Shown: piece by piece, positions 41,075 through 53,200 of the stretch
How the letters are laid out: every line of letters starts with the position of its first letter
How positions within the stretch are numbered: position 1 is the stretch's first letter
From: Apostichopus japonicus
Lineage: Eukaryota > Echinodermata > Holothuroidea > Aspidochirotida > Stichopodidae
DNA length: 64,000 nt
Direction: 5' to 3'
Assembly (NCBI RefSeq): GCF_037975245.1
Contig: NC_092571.1
Coordinates: 10,115,917-10,179,916, forward strand
Position numbers and translations under genes: made by a program
Notes under the pieces: generated by a model
Seen by the model: the letters and a program-made list of their open reading frames with translations, nothing else
The model's database searches: none
Told to the model about the DNA's origin: nothing

Positions 41075-44000
41075 AGTGGTCTTACTCTATGTATCAGCTC
41101 TTGAAATTGAATCTGAAATTAACAACAACGGACAAAAGAACATGTAGATTACCTGTGAATTTCAGCAACATTTACTACAGCAGTTTCATATACTGAAAAA
41201 TTGTCTTTGAAACCCTTAAACTACTGTATAATGCTAACCTTGGAATCAGTGACAGGATAAGAGGGTAGTTCCTATGATTAAGTTCAACAACCATTCTTCT
41301 CCAATCTCCATGACTCCATTTTCAACTCAAGAGAACAACTCAGCATCTACTCAATTATGAATCTTGCCCTGTAGTTCTGAAGATTTAGTGTCAAAGCATT
41401 CCTAATTTGATGAATAATAAAGTAAGAGCCAATTTATACAGTTGCAACATACAGAGCTTGTTTGCATATGTGAATGGCATCATGCATCCTAAGTAGATCT
41501 CATTGAAAAAGCAGAGAAAACTGAGTACAGGGCTGCTAGTGCTAGATTACTTTGTTATAGCTATCAAAATCAACTTGAATGAACACTCCATATGGTATCA
41601 GAATTATACATTGACTGATACCATTCCCTGTTAGAGGGATTGCTACCAGATCATGTTGATCATATACACTCAAATATGCAATATCATGAGGTAGAATCCG
41701 AGTAACTTCTTAATAATAACTATAGCACAAATTATTTTACTTGCAACTTTCCAAAGAAAACGCAAGCCAGTGAGGATCTGGTTTGTTACATTAATTTTTG
41801 GCTATGTAGTATGTAAAATGCAGCAGTTTCCTCAGATTGATTGTCTCAATCAAAGCCTTTGAGTATACCTGTAGACTGTATCTTATTAAATACATATACG
41901 TTTATATCAAATAAAAGCAGAACACTTGCAGGGTTACCTCAATCAAGAGTATGTCACTGGTGATATTTATGGTCCAACTTTTAGCAAAGTTATGATAGCA
42001 ACATCTGCTTTACTAAGGAGAACAGGCCAGGGAAAACATGTAATGAACTAAACAAAGCTGGTTTGGAGTTAACTTTGGTAATTTCTTAACTGAACATTGT
42101 TTGCTTATTTATTTAGTCTTGGATTGCACCCCAGACAATCCATTTCAGCCAAGTCCTGAAGGCTGAAACTATTTGTGACCTTTTTTTTTTAATTACCCAT
42201 GCACCTCCTCCCACTCCTCGTAGGTAAACATCTCAAAACACACTATTTTTGTTAAACAAAAATTTGTGTAGACTCCTCAAAATGAAAAGAAATTGATATT
42301 AAACAGTTGCAGGTTGTGATGCTTCGATAAAGAGGTGACAACATTTCTGTAACATCCTAGGTTATCATGCAATATGTGATCATTCATAACATTAGGCCTG
42401 CTTTCAGATTTTGTTTTACAAGAAATGCTCATGTGATATATGTGGGTTCCCTGAGGTCTATAGCATACACCCGGGCCACATACAATGAGACACCCCATGC
42501 TAAAATTAGGCCTACACATACCAGGTTTCCACTCCCGCCACATCAGGTGGACCTAGGCTATGGTGTTACAATTTTCCCAAAAAATCAGGGACATAATATC
42601 AATGTATTTATGAACATTGCCCCCCCCCCCTACCCTCAAGGTTGCCATCTAGGGTTAGTAGGCTACCTAGGCTATACTATATATTTAAAGGAAGACATTT
42701 TAGAGGTCTCTCATTGTCTTGGTGGTTCTTTGTTTTCCATGCCAACACCTCGCCCAGAAACAAGTACTTTGTCAAAGGTCTGAAGGTGGCTGGAAGCCTA
42801 AGTTTCCATCACTAAGTGCAACATCGTGCTCTGTGTGAATTACAGGCTATTGAATTATCCAATGATCTGGGTTGCCTTTATATGTGAGCCAGGTATGTTT
42901 TATGTTTGCATGGCCTAACATTACTCATTGGTTGGATGCAATAACTGCTTACAGCTAAGCATAGGTTCATGCTGTCCCTACGAATGGTTGTCCAAACAGT
43001 GGTTGAAGTTGAAATTATTCTGGGCCTTTTATTTTTAACAAATACAGTGATACTCCTGGGTAGCCTAGGTACATAAAATCAGGACACTTTTGATTCGGTG
43101 ACAGCAGATGTAATCCTGGGACTGTCCATTAATAGGCCTAATGCCAATGTTATAGCAGGTGACGTGCGTGCGTGACAGAACATTTATTTTAAACGCAACA
43201 CTTACCTGAAATTACGACTTAACCTACAGTAGCCTTGCTCGAACAATTTGAACATGAAAACTAGTCTTAAGTAGGCTACGGCAAAGGCCTAGCCCTACGC
43301 GTAACATAAGGTCAGACGTTAGGCTACAGCGTACATGAGAATGCCATACATTTAACTACCTTCATTTAATTGATAGTTAAATCTTTCATTTCTTAAAGGG
43401 GAATTTTCCCATTCATGAACTTACAACGTGTGGCTATGGCCTTTGAAATGAAAGATGATTCGCTCAGTTCGGCATAATAATCATTCGGTGCTTTCGTGTT
43501 GTGGTTCTGACCTATGGGGTCCTCTAGGCTGTAGGCTACTTGAACAAGCTTATTATAAGCCTAACCAGTATACAGAAAAGGTATAGTAGAGACACAGATA
43601 TAAGTACCTGGTTATGTAAGAAGATTATCGAGAGATATTTAAATATCTGTAAAATTGCCGAGTTTTATTCCTAGTCCTTAAGCAATGGTATTTTTAAAGG
43701 CTGCTACCATAAAAAAAATAAAGTCAAAATAGGAAATATTCAAATTACTTTGACAATTTGCTTTGTGTATCCATTCCAATGATTTTCTTTAGTTTTTAAC
43801 AATCGCTACTTTGAAGAACTGTACGATGCATTATCTGTGCGAAGAGCTTTATCCGCTTGTTGAAGTCGTTTTCCTGATATGAAATAAAGTTCCAAAGTGA
43901 AAATCAGATGTTCCACGTGCCACGTTTTTTGACATAATTAACATAAAGGTCACCAAACATACAACCAGCTGTACCATTTATGCGCGAGGGATATTTAGCT

Positions 44001-44234
44001 GCAGGATATGCACTGCATGCTATGGCCAACTCTAGCTATATCCAAGTTCAAGTACATCACACGGCGCCAAAGCTAAGCTAGTTAGTAACAGTGAAACTGA
44101 GAGGCTCTGGCTTGTTGGCGGACATTAATCTAATGCCAACTATTACAAAATAAACAAGCAGCTGCCGTCAACTTCCATTCACTTACATTACATTTACAGA
44201 TCTTGAGATTCTGATTATCGATGAGGCTAGCGTC
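41075..44234. promoter_or_regulatory. Divergent RER1/ING intergenic region with likely promoters
   Basis: RER1 (minus) and the ING gene (plus) start head-to-head. A likely RER1 5' UTR exon ends at 43206 (CAG/GTAAGT on the minus strand) and joins an acceptor at 41112, so transcription of RER1 probably starts to the right of 43206, within about 1 kb of the ING start codon. The stretch 43200-44235 has more CpG than its surroundings, with no clear TATA box. The 41113-43205 part, including a C-run near 42620, would be RER1 5' UTR intron. The 138-codon frame at 42367-42783 is not considered a gene. Confidence 0.4.
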
Positions 44235-47200
44235 ATGGCAAACGCACTATACTTGGAACAATATCTTGATAGTAAGAACTAAGACAAGTTAATGTTAGGC
44301 CTACACACTACAGTAGTGGTAGTGGTACATTGCCTAGTAATCGTATTATAATATGTAGGCATAGTACTTGTAAAAGTTGTATTTGTATTACTACTTGCAC
44401 TACTAGTACTAGTACTGTAGTATTGTATTTGTATAACTACTAGTACTACTTAGTACTATAGACTCGAGCAGAATAACCTAGGCGATAACGCGATGCCTGA
44501 GTAACGCATATAACTATATAAGTATAACTGACTGCAGCATAGGCCTAAGCTTGTTGACATGGCCTCAGCCATTTCAGTTCATGTTTATGTGTTGCAAATT
44601 CCAAATTGTTCACTTAATTGATGGTTGGAGGTGAGTTGAGCAAGAGGGTTAATAGGCTTATCACTCAGAATAGGTAACGCAAGGGAGTACAGTACTGTTA
44701 CTAACGCAGGATTCTGCTTCTGAAACGCAATGCTTTAACTGTTAGCCAGGGACGCGATATATTCAAATTGCTTGCGTCAGTAGACACAAACTTTTTATTA
44801 GATGAACCAACCCCAAGTACACACACTCACAACTAGGCGTATGCAAGACACAACAAAATACATTTTTGAATGAACGTCATTGTATCTTTCTCTTAAAACC
44901 ACAACTGCTTCTGAAAAGAGCCAAAATTTCTTCCAGTCAATCCTACAGTTGTTTGAAAACAGATAAATCATAACATCCAACCACAAGGTTACAGGGTTAA
45001 CAACATTTTTATTACAGAGTATTTATGCCCAAAAAAATCCATGATGCTTTTCCAAATTTCCCATGATTTGATTGGCTAATAGTCCCTTACTAACCGTCTG
45101 CAGACATTCTTACATCTGAGACTGTAGTGCTCAATGTACACAAAGTATGCAACTATTTATAACGTTACTTCCCACTGCATAGAGATAGCGAAGCTTGTGG
45201 TATAGGCCAGGGTTGGAATTGCGCAGTACGCCAGCGTACTAAAATTAAATAACCGCGTACCAAATTCAATTCCATGTTTGTTCTTTGTTCTACAAATGGC
45301 TTACCAAAATCGATTAGAATCAACATACATATTAGTTTGCAATTAATGCTCAACCATCTGCACGACGATACATGACAGTGAACATGTTTGTAGTGCATCA
45401 ACTGAAAACTACCAATGAAGTAGAAAAGTTTTCCAGAGAAGGCATGTTCCATCATTCAAGTACACTATTCCAAAACAATCACATCAACTCTTTAGCAAGA
45501 TATGTCCATACTTATGTGTGATAAGGATAACTTTTGTTATGTCAAACCATTACTGCATGCAATAGTGATTTTGTATTTCTATGTACATAACCAAGCCTAA
45601 CCATTTTCGTCAATCCTTCGATTTGCACACAAAGATAGGTATTTATGGAACAGAAAAATAAATATTGTCATTTTCTAATAGCTTGGACATTATGAACTAT
45701 TTACAACATAAGAAGAGTTTGGTTTTCAGAAACGGCAAAGTGTATGTATGTATGTAATTAATTCTACGACACCTGAGGAACCTAGGCCAAGTGTTATACC
45801 AAGCAGTACTAAACGTTTGTAATATCATTAGTGCTGTACACATTAGCAAAGCAGGCACAACAAGTTGAATTCAGACCCAAGCATAAGGAAAGTGAGTCCT
45901 GAATGCCTGTTGCTGAATGTCAGCAGTGGGGGGGGGGGGGAGGGGGAATAAGTAAAGAATGCAGGGTGGGCAAAAAGAGGGGCGGGCCGGGTTGCCCCTG
46001 TCAAACAGCAAAGCTAAGGCACTGAGCCATCTGCCCTATACATTGTGTAGAACATTCATAAACTATATGAAGTGATACAATCGCATCTTTACAACTACAC
46101 TAGTTAAAGTAGGGGATACAATAAACGCAATTAGTTTCCGATTACAATGCAAGCATTAAACCACATGATATGTAGAGAATGATGAGGCAAATTCTAAAAA
46201 TGGGCAGATTAAGGTGTTATGGGTTGGGTCAAGGGTCAAATTGGTCTAATATATGCAAAGAAATGTGTCATAAACTCCTTTACACTGTAAATCCGATCAA
46301 GTTAAGTCTTGGTGGGTAGGTGCTGGACCGTGAAAGCTTGTGCCTGCATTATTGGTGATGTCAGAGGTCAAAGGTCAAGAAACCAAGAATTGGTTTTTAG
46401 CCATTGTCTACTTGTCATCATGTAGGAAAAAGGTATTAAACCACACATATGTTGAGAAGGATGAGATGAATTTTCAAATCGGAGAGATTTTGGTGGTTAG
46501 GATAGGGTTCAAACTTCAAATTGGCCTAATTGTGCGAAACAGTGTGTCATGAACTCCTACACCATAAGTCCAATATGTTCCAACTTGGTGAGTAGGTGCC
46601 TGACCAGGAAACTGTTGCTTTTTTGATTGGTGAAGTTAAGGGTCCGTGGTCAAATACCCCAAAAACTTTGTTTAGCCATTACCTGCTTGTCAGTATGTTT
46701 AAAAAAGTCATTAAACCATATGATATGTAGAGAATTATGAAACAAAGTTAAATGTAGTGCAGATTTTGGTGTGTAGGGTCAAGCTTAGACAAAGGCCAAC
46801 TGAGGTCAAATGTCAATTTGGCCTAAATTGTGCAAAAAGGTGTTGCAAACCCCTGTACACAGAAAGCCTGATCAAGTTCAAACTTGGTGGGGAGGTGTCT
46901 GACCATGTAAACACATGATTGATGACATCAAAGGTCAAATACCATAATTATGTGGTTGTGAAGGGTCAAGGTCAAATGGTCAGTGTTAATCAAAAGTTTC
47001 CATCATGGAGGAGATGAGATCTGCTACTCCATGGATTGCCTGCCCCTCTTGTTCTGACTAGTTCTGAGACAAATTTAACTCAGTGCCTTTTACCAGTTCA
47101 TGCAAATTTTATGGCAAGACTCTGCTGAAAGGTTTTATTAATTGTCCTTTAAAGGTAGACAGACTCTTAGTAATCCATCACGTTCTATGTCGTCTTTTCA

Positions 47201-50200
47201 GGTATAGAAAATCTTCCATTTGAACTGCAGAGGAACTTCACTCTTATGAGAGATTTAGATCAAAGAACACAGGGTAAGTATCAAGTATAAGCTTTTTAAC
47301 AGTTCATGTTTTAATTTGGATTACTCAATTCAACTAAGACATCTGCATAGGCACAAGCATTTGGTTACCCACACTTGGTGAGTTACTAACCATCTAATTC
47401 ATTTAATTAGATCTTCTACAGCAGCTTTGACAATGAAAATACAGTAAAAAGTTTATGTGTTTAAAGAAGAAAGTGTATCTAAAGAGAAAGATGAAGAAAG
47501 CATTGGACAAAAGAAATCATATAGTGGTATAAATCCTAAGTAGAATGAGCTATTTGTTTAAGGTGTTCAGAGTGACAGTTAATGAATTGACAAGCTGAAT
47601 GCTAAAGCTAATGCCAGATCTTAACTAGTTTTGATCGTTTTGATACAATATTGCCAATGAATAAACAGCAGATTAGTGTATATAAAGTGATCTTTTATTG
47701 TATTTGGTTGACTGTATTATTGGCTAATGGCCAAAGCAAGTGCTTTATATATCTGTAATGAGATGTGTAACTGCTAACTGATAGGCTTCTCTTGTACCTA
47801 ATGAATTTCATGCTAGGGAAATAGTTATTAAATAATAAAATAGGTGCATGAAAAAGTCGTACGTACTCATTTATTTCTATGAGGTCATATTTTGATTTCT
47901 TCGTTTCTCCCCATTGTCTGTATAACGGCATGTATTGTAGCTCGAGGGATGTCTGCCAACATCTCTGACCGTAACACTTTGTTGGTTGCATTGGGACATA
48001 CAACAATGTTTATTTACAGAAAGTCCTTGAATGTGAATTGAAAGATCGATAGAAATGGTGAAATGTAAAGAACTAATCTATCCCTTCATTTTTGATCTTC
48101 TAGATCTTGCCTCGGAAATTGATGGAGAATCTGCCGATTATCTTAAGAATGTAAAAAATTTAAATCCAGAGCAGAGAGCCTCCAGGCTGACAAAGATCAA
48201 TGCAGCTTTTGCCAAAAGCCGAGAGTATGGAGACGATAAAGTTCAACTTGCTATGCAAACTTATGAAATGGTTAGTTTAAGTCATCTTTCAATATGCTTA
48301 TGAAATGGTTAGTTTTTCAGTCATCTTTCAAATATAACAATCTGTGGATGATGTATGATTTACAACCTTGCTCTAATTGATCATTAGCACAGAACATAAT
48401 TTGTTGGTGTTCACAAGGTCAGCTCGTTTAATAATAATAATAATGGCCATTTATAATGCGCCGGTATCCGTCAAAATAAGACGCTCATGGCACAGTGACA
48501 AAAAAAGTGCGACAGCAAAACAAAAACAGTAAACAAAGTACAAGACAACTATGCAAGCAAAAATGGGCAACTGTGAAGGATCAATTAAACAGTTTTCATC
48601 AGATGAGTCTTGATGGAGAGTTTAAAAGAAGCAAGAGATGGACTGTGTTTTACATGTTCTGGAAGGCTGTTCCACAGACAAGGGCAGCAGCAGCAAAAGC
48701 TCTTTTGCCCCATGATCGATTTGAGCGATTTTCACACAGAAGTAATTTATTGTGTGATCGCATGAAACTACGATTTGCATGATATAGTTGCAGTTCTGAC
48801 AAGTAGAATGGCGAAGTTCTAACAAAATAGCAATGTGAATCAGGATTCTGTCTGGCTGCTGAAAGGGAAATGAGAATAGTACCAAAGTGAATAAATAATT
48901 ACTGTGTCTCTTCGCATCTGTAGGAATTTCTTTCTAGATTAGACAAAATTGATAACTAGATTTGTCATGAACAAATAGAAAGTCCTCAGCAACACATAAA
49001 GATCATTAATTTAGTTTCACAATTTACCATTTTGTCTCACTGCGGGACAGAGACATCGGTAAATGACCATGTGACAAATGTGCTGTTTAATGTTACGATA
49101 GTCAGCTACTGTATTGTTGCTGCATTCACATCACCTCATGTGAACATTAAAGGTTAAAGAGATTACACATTTGGGGTATACTTTAAAGGTGCCTATTAAT
49201 ACAAATGAATAACTCATCCTGCTTCAGGTGGATAAACATATAAGAAGACTAGATGCAGAACTACAGAGATTTGAAGAGGAATTGAAAGAAAGACATTTAG
49301 AACAACAGCAGGCCAGTGCTGGTGGATTTGATGATGGTACTAGAGATAAGAGTAAGTCACTGCCAAATACTCATGTCAGTAACACTAACATATATGTGTG
49401 TGGTGAATGCGGTACTTTACAACTCAATGTCTGTGTCAGAAAAATGATACTGGCCAAAGATGTGCCCAGCTACTCAACAATCATCTACTCTGAGTAGTTG
49501 AGCTCCATGAAAAATGTTCCATATCACTAGTAATGTGTGTCTATGACATATTCATCAAACTCCCAACGTTCTGTAGGTGTAACAAATGTGCCATTGTTTG
49601 AAAGTGGTATTGAGAGCATTTTATACAAATACTTTTAGGTCAGTGAGGCAGGAAGATTGTAGAGTGATAGAATAATTCTTTTCCAAATTATGCCAAAGTA
49701 ATTTAACCTGTTAGCATAGCTTTGTGTGGTGTATTAAGCATAGTAATGTGGAAGAGTGACTGACATTCAATTTAGATAAATGGGAAAGAGATAAGGATGA
49801 AATTTTATCATACGATTAGGAGTTGTCAAACTGCTTCTATTGGAAATTAATAAACAGCGCTAGGTTTACTAAACACTTACTGTTTGCTTAGGAACTTACA
49901 GTCCTGACTTATATTTATGAAAGTAAAGAGAAGGAGTTAAGCATAAAATTCATACTAAAGTATGCAACCATAATAAAGTGATAGCAGAAAGACCCAAGGA
50001 ACATCAAAACCTTGTCACAATGTTAATTTGTAAGTACATAGAGTTCAGTGGAATGAGATGGAGCACTTTTCAATTATTATATAAGACCAAGTTACAGAAC
50101 CTGCAAAATATGAATCTCTATCAAATTTTGTTGTTAATTTGGGTTGACTGGAGTCAAAACAGCATCAAATGACAACTATTTTACAGTAATAACCCTAGAT

Positions 50201-53200
50201 TCTTTCCATATATATGTAGGCAAGCTATTGAAGATAGCGAAGTTCGAAGTATTTCGAAAGCTGTGTATTTAACCTGTATGTATCTTATGACTTTTTTTGC
50301 ATGTAGAAAAGAAAGCTGGAAGGGAAAAGAAACTGAAGAATGCGAGGGGGCGACCTCCAGATGACGAGACTCCCAGACAAAAGAAGAAGATGAAGGGAGC
50401 TGCGGCCACCTCTGTAGATCCTCCACCTATGTAGGTCCAACAGTGTTCTTGGCTCATGTTAATTTACTTGGACCTGAGTCAAGACTCAGGTCCCTATCAG
50501 GGACATCGGCAGCCTATGTCGATCCACCATCTATCTAGGTCCAGCAGTGTTCTTGGCTCATGTTAAATTACTTGGACCTGAGTCAAGACTCAGGTCCCTA
50601 TCAGGGACATCGGCAGCCTCTGTCGATCCACCACCTATGTAGGTTCAGCAGTGTTCTTGGCTCATGTTAAATTACTTGGACCTGAGTCAAGACTCAGGTC
50701 CCTATCAGGGACATCGGCAGCCTCTGTCGATCCACCACCTATGTAGGTTCAGCAGTGTTTGCGGCTCAAGTTAATTACTTGGACCTGAGTCAAAGACTCA
50801 GTCACACTTTGCTTGACTCGTTTGAGTTGACTTGGCCAGAAATGACTTGACTTGTAAACGAATGAACTGTGACTTGACGGGCTGATACAATCACATGTTA
50901 CTCGACATGAATTTTATCTGACTTCTTGACATTAGATTAGTTGTTTACAATTTTTTTTGAAAAAAAATAATATCCATGATAGAAACAAATATTCAGTTGA
51001 TTTTATTCTGCAACTTTTCACTTGGACATTATTTCTTTGTAATATAAGTGGCGGGAGAAGTGCCTATTTTGCAGTGCAGTTGCTATCCAATCCATTTCCA
51101 AGATTATGACTGTTGTTAAAGCTTGTAGCAACAATACTGCTGGAGTTACCTGATGCAGGTGATCCATCATACCTGCATCACTTCCCAAAAGACCTTATCG
51201 GATCTTGATGCTTTATTTGCCTTTTAACTCAAGTATTACTTGATAATTTGCTTTAATAATTTGACTTTGTAACTTGACTTACAAAAAATCAAATGACTAT
51301 GGCTTGATGTGTGAAAAATTACAGTGTTCGAGAGGTAAACATATATAACAGAACAGCAGAGCTTATGATTATGGTGGATCAACTCATTGTCATGAATCTA
51401 TGATTTCATGCTTGAACACACCAACAACTACTTTTGTATTGAAATAGTTATATAACCTTGGAAATTATTTGCATGAGTAAGGGATGATTTAGCAGTATGA
51501 ATTGTTTCCATTTGTATAGGGATGCTAAGTTTACCAGGCAGGAATACAGGTTTATGTTTTTTCCATGTAAGACATCACGAATGATTGTGTAATGTAGTTA
51601 TATGAAAATTCAAACTGATGGAAGCAGACCAATGTGTTCTTTTTGACATGCTCTGTAGTATGTATGTACATATATATATAATAATTATTAATAATTAAAC
51701 AATTTCAAATTCTTTAGACCAGAGTAAGCACAAAACATTTAATGTGCAGAACCACTTGGAAATTTTGAATGAAATGAAGCTGGTACAGTGGTCTGTTACT
51801 TCCTATGTGAGACTAACAAATCTGCTTGTTTGATGGTACTTTTGTATTACATCAGGTAGACATGCCACCAATGAGTAGGAACCCACTTTCTGTCATGCCA
51901 CCTTTTGGCATGACAGAACACCGATACTACAACTGTGGTTTAGCTGTAGTAATTCTTTCATACCGTTATTACAAAAGAAGAATATGAAACACGCAATAGT
52001 TGCAAGGAAGTATCTCCTGTTTCGTTTGAAGTGTTCCTCAAGTTAGCCTTAGCTTACGAAATGCACAGACGTATGCAATTAGAGTCAAAACTTTGAATTA
52101 ACAACTTTGGCCCTAATGGTGATGTCAAACTGGGGGAATTTTTACCCAAAGGTACTGGTGGTAATCTGTTACCAAGGAAACACATGTTATGTAATGACCC
52201 AGTTGGTAATATGTTGCATCTTTTGTTTTTAATTCACAGGCCGATTACTCCAATACTTAGTGTCGCCTCTGTAATAAATGGTCCATCGGACGTGCTTGAT
52301 ATGCCAGTAGACCCTAATGAACCAACCTACTGTTTATGTCACCAAGTTTCCTACGGTGAAATGATTGGCTGTGATAATCCGGATGTAAGTAAATCACTCA
52401 CTCAAGGTTATTTATATTGTCATTGCATCTATTACAGTGAGGTTTGTCTCCCTATCATTTAGGCTCTAATATTGTAGTTTGATCCAGGGAGAGGTATTTA
52501 TGCCTGTTTGGTCTTTAGCATTGCTGTTTTTAGCTTGCTTAACTTTAAACAGGTTAGCCTCATGTGTTGCTATTTGTTGGTTGTTATTTTGGGAACCATA
52601 TGTAAACTGTTTGATTCAGATGAAGCCTGAATGACTATAATACGCAATTCTTCTAGAAGATTAGATACAGAAAAACTGAACGTTGACCAGAAACTTTAGC
52701 ATAAGAGTTTGTCTAAACCTGAGACATCATTCCACTCTTTAGTTTGGAAACTGATATCAAATAGTTCTTAAAATTGTTGGATCTCCTTACTACCTAATAA
52801 AAAACTTATAAAAGTCACCAACATTGTTCTGTTCATTCACTATTAGTAGGATATTACTCGTTAAAACAGATTTGTAGCTTTGCAGTCACAAATCACTCAA
52901 GTATAGGTAGTTCTTCCTGGTCTGACAATATGTAAAAGACACATACAACAATAACATACAGCATAACACTAGGCTTATACGTGTGCACAGTACAGTTGGG
53001 CATTGTGTTCAATACGTAATGAAAGGCTACTTGAGGAAAGACCTGAAGTAACAAATTGTCACGCGGGAAGAATTCTTGGACTGTTCCCATCACCTAACCT
53101 GCATCAGTGGAAAAAAAAGCAAAAGTTCTGTTAGCAATGTTGTATTGTAATGTATCAGGTTTCAAAGTATTTTGTTGTAACTTGTTCAGTAGGATAGTTT

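Noticed and set aside
42367-42783. 138-codon plus-strand frame
   Set aside because: Crosses a C homopolymer, has no recognisable domain, and lies in probable RER1 5' UTR intron.
47695-48006. 103-codon minus-strand frame in an ING intron
   Set aside because: No recognisable family; opposite strand to the host gene; compatible with chance in AT-rich sequence.
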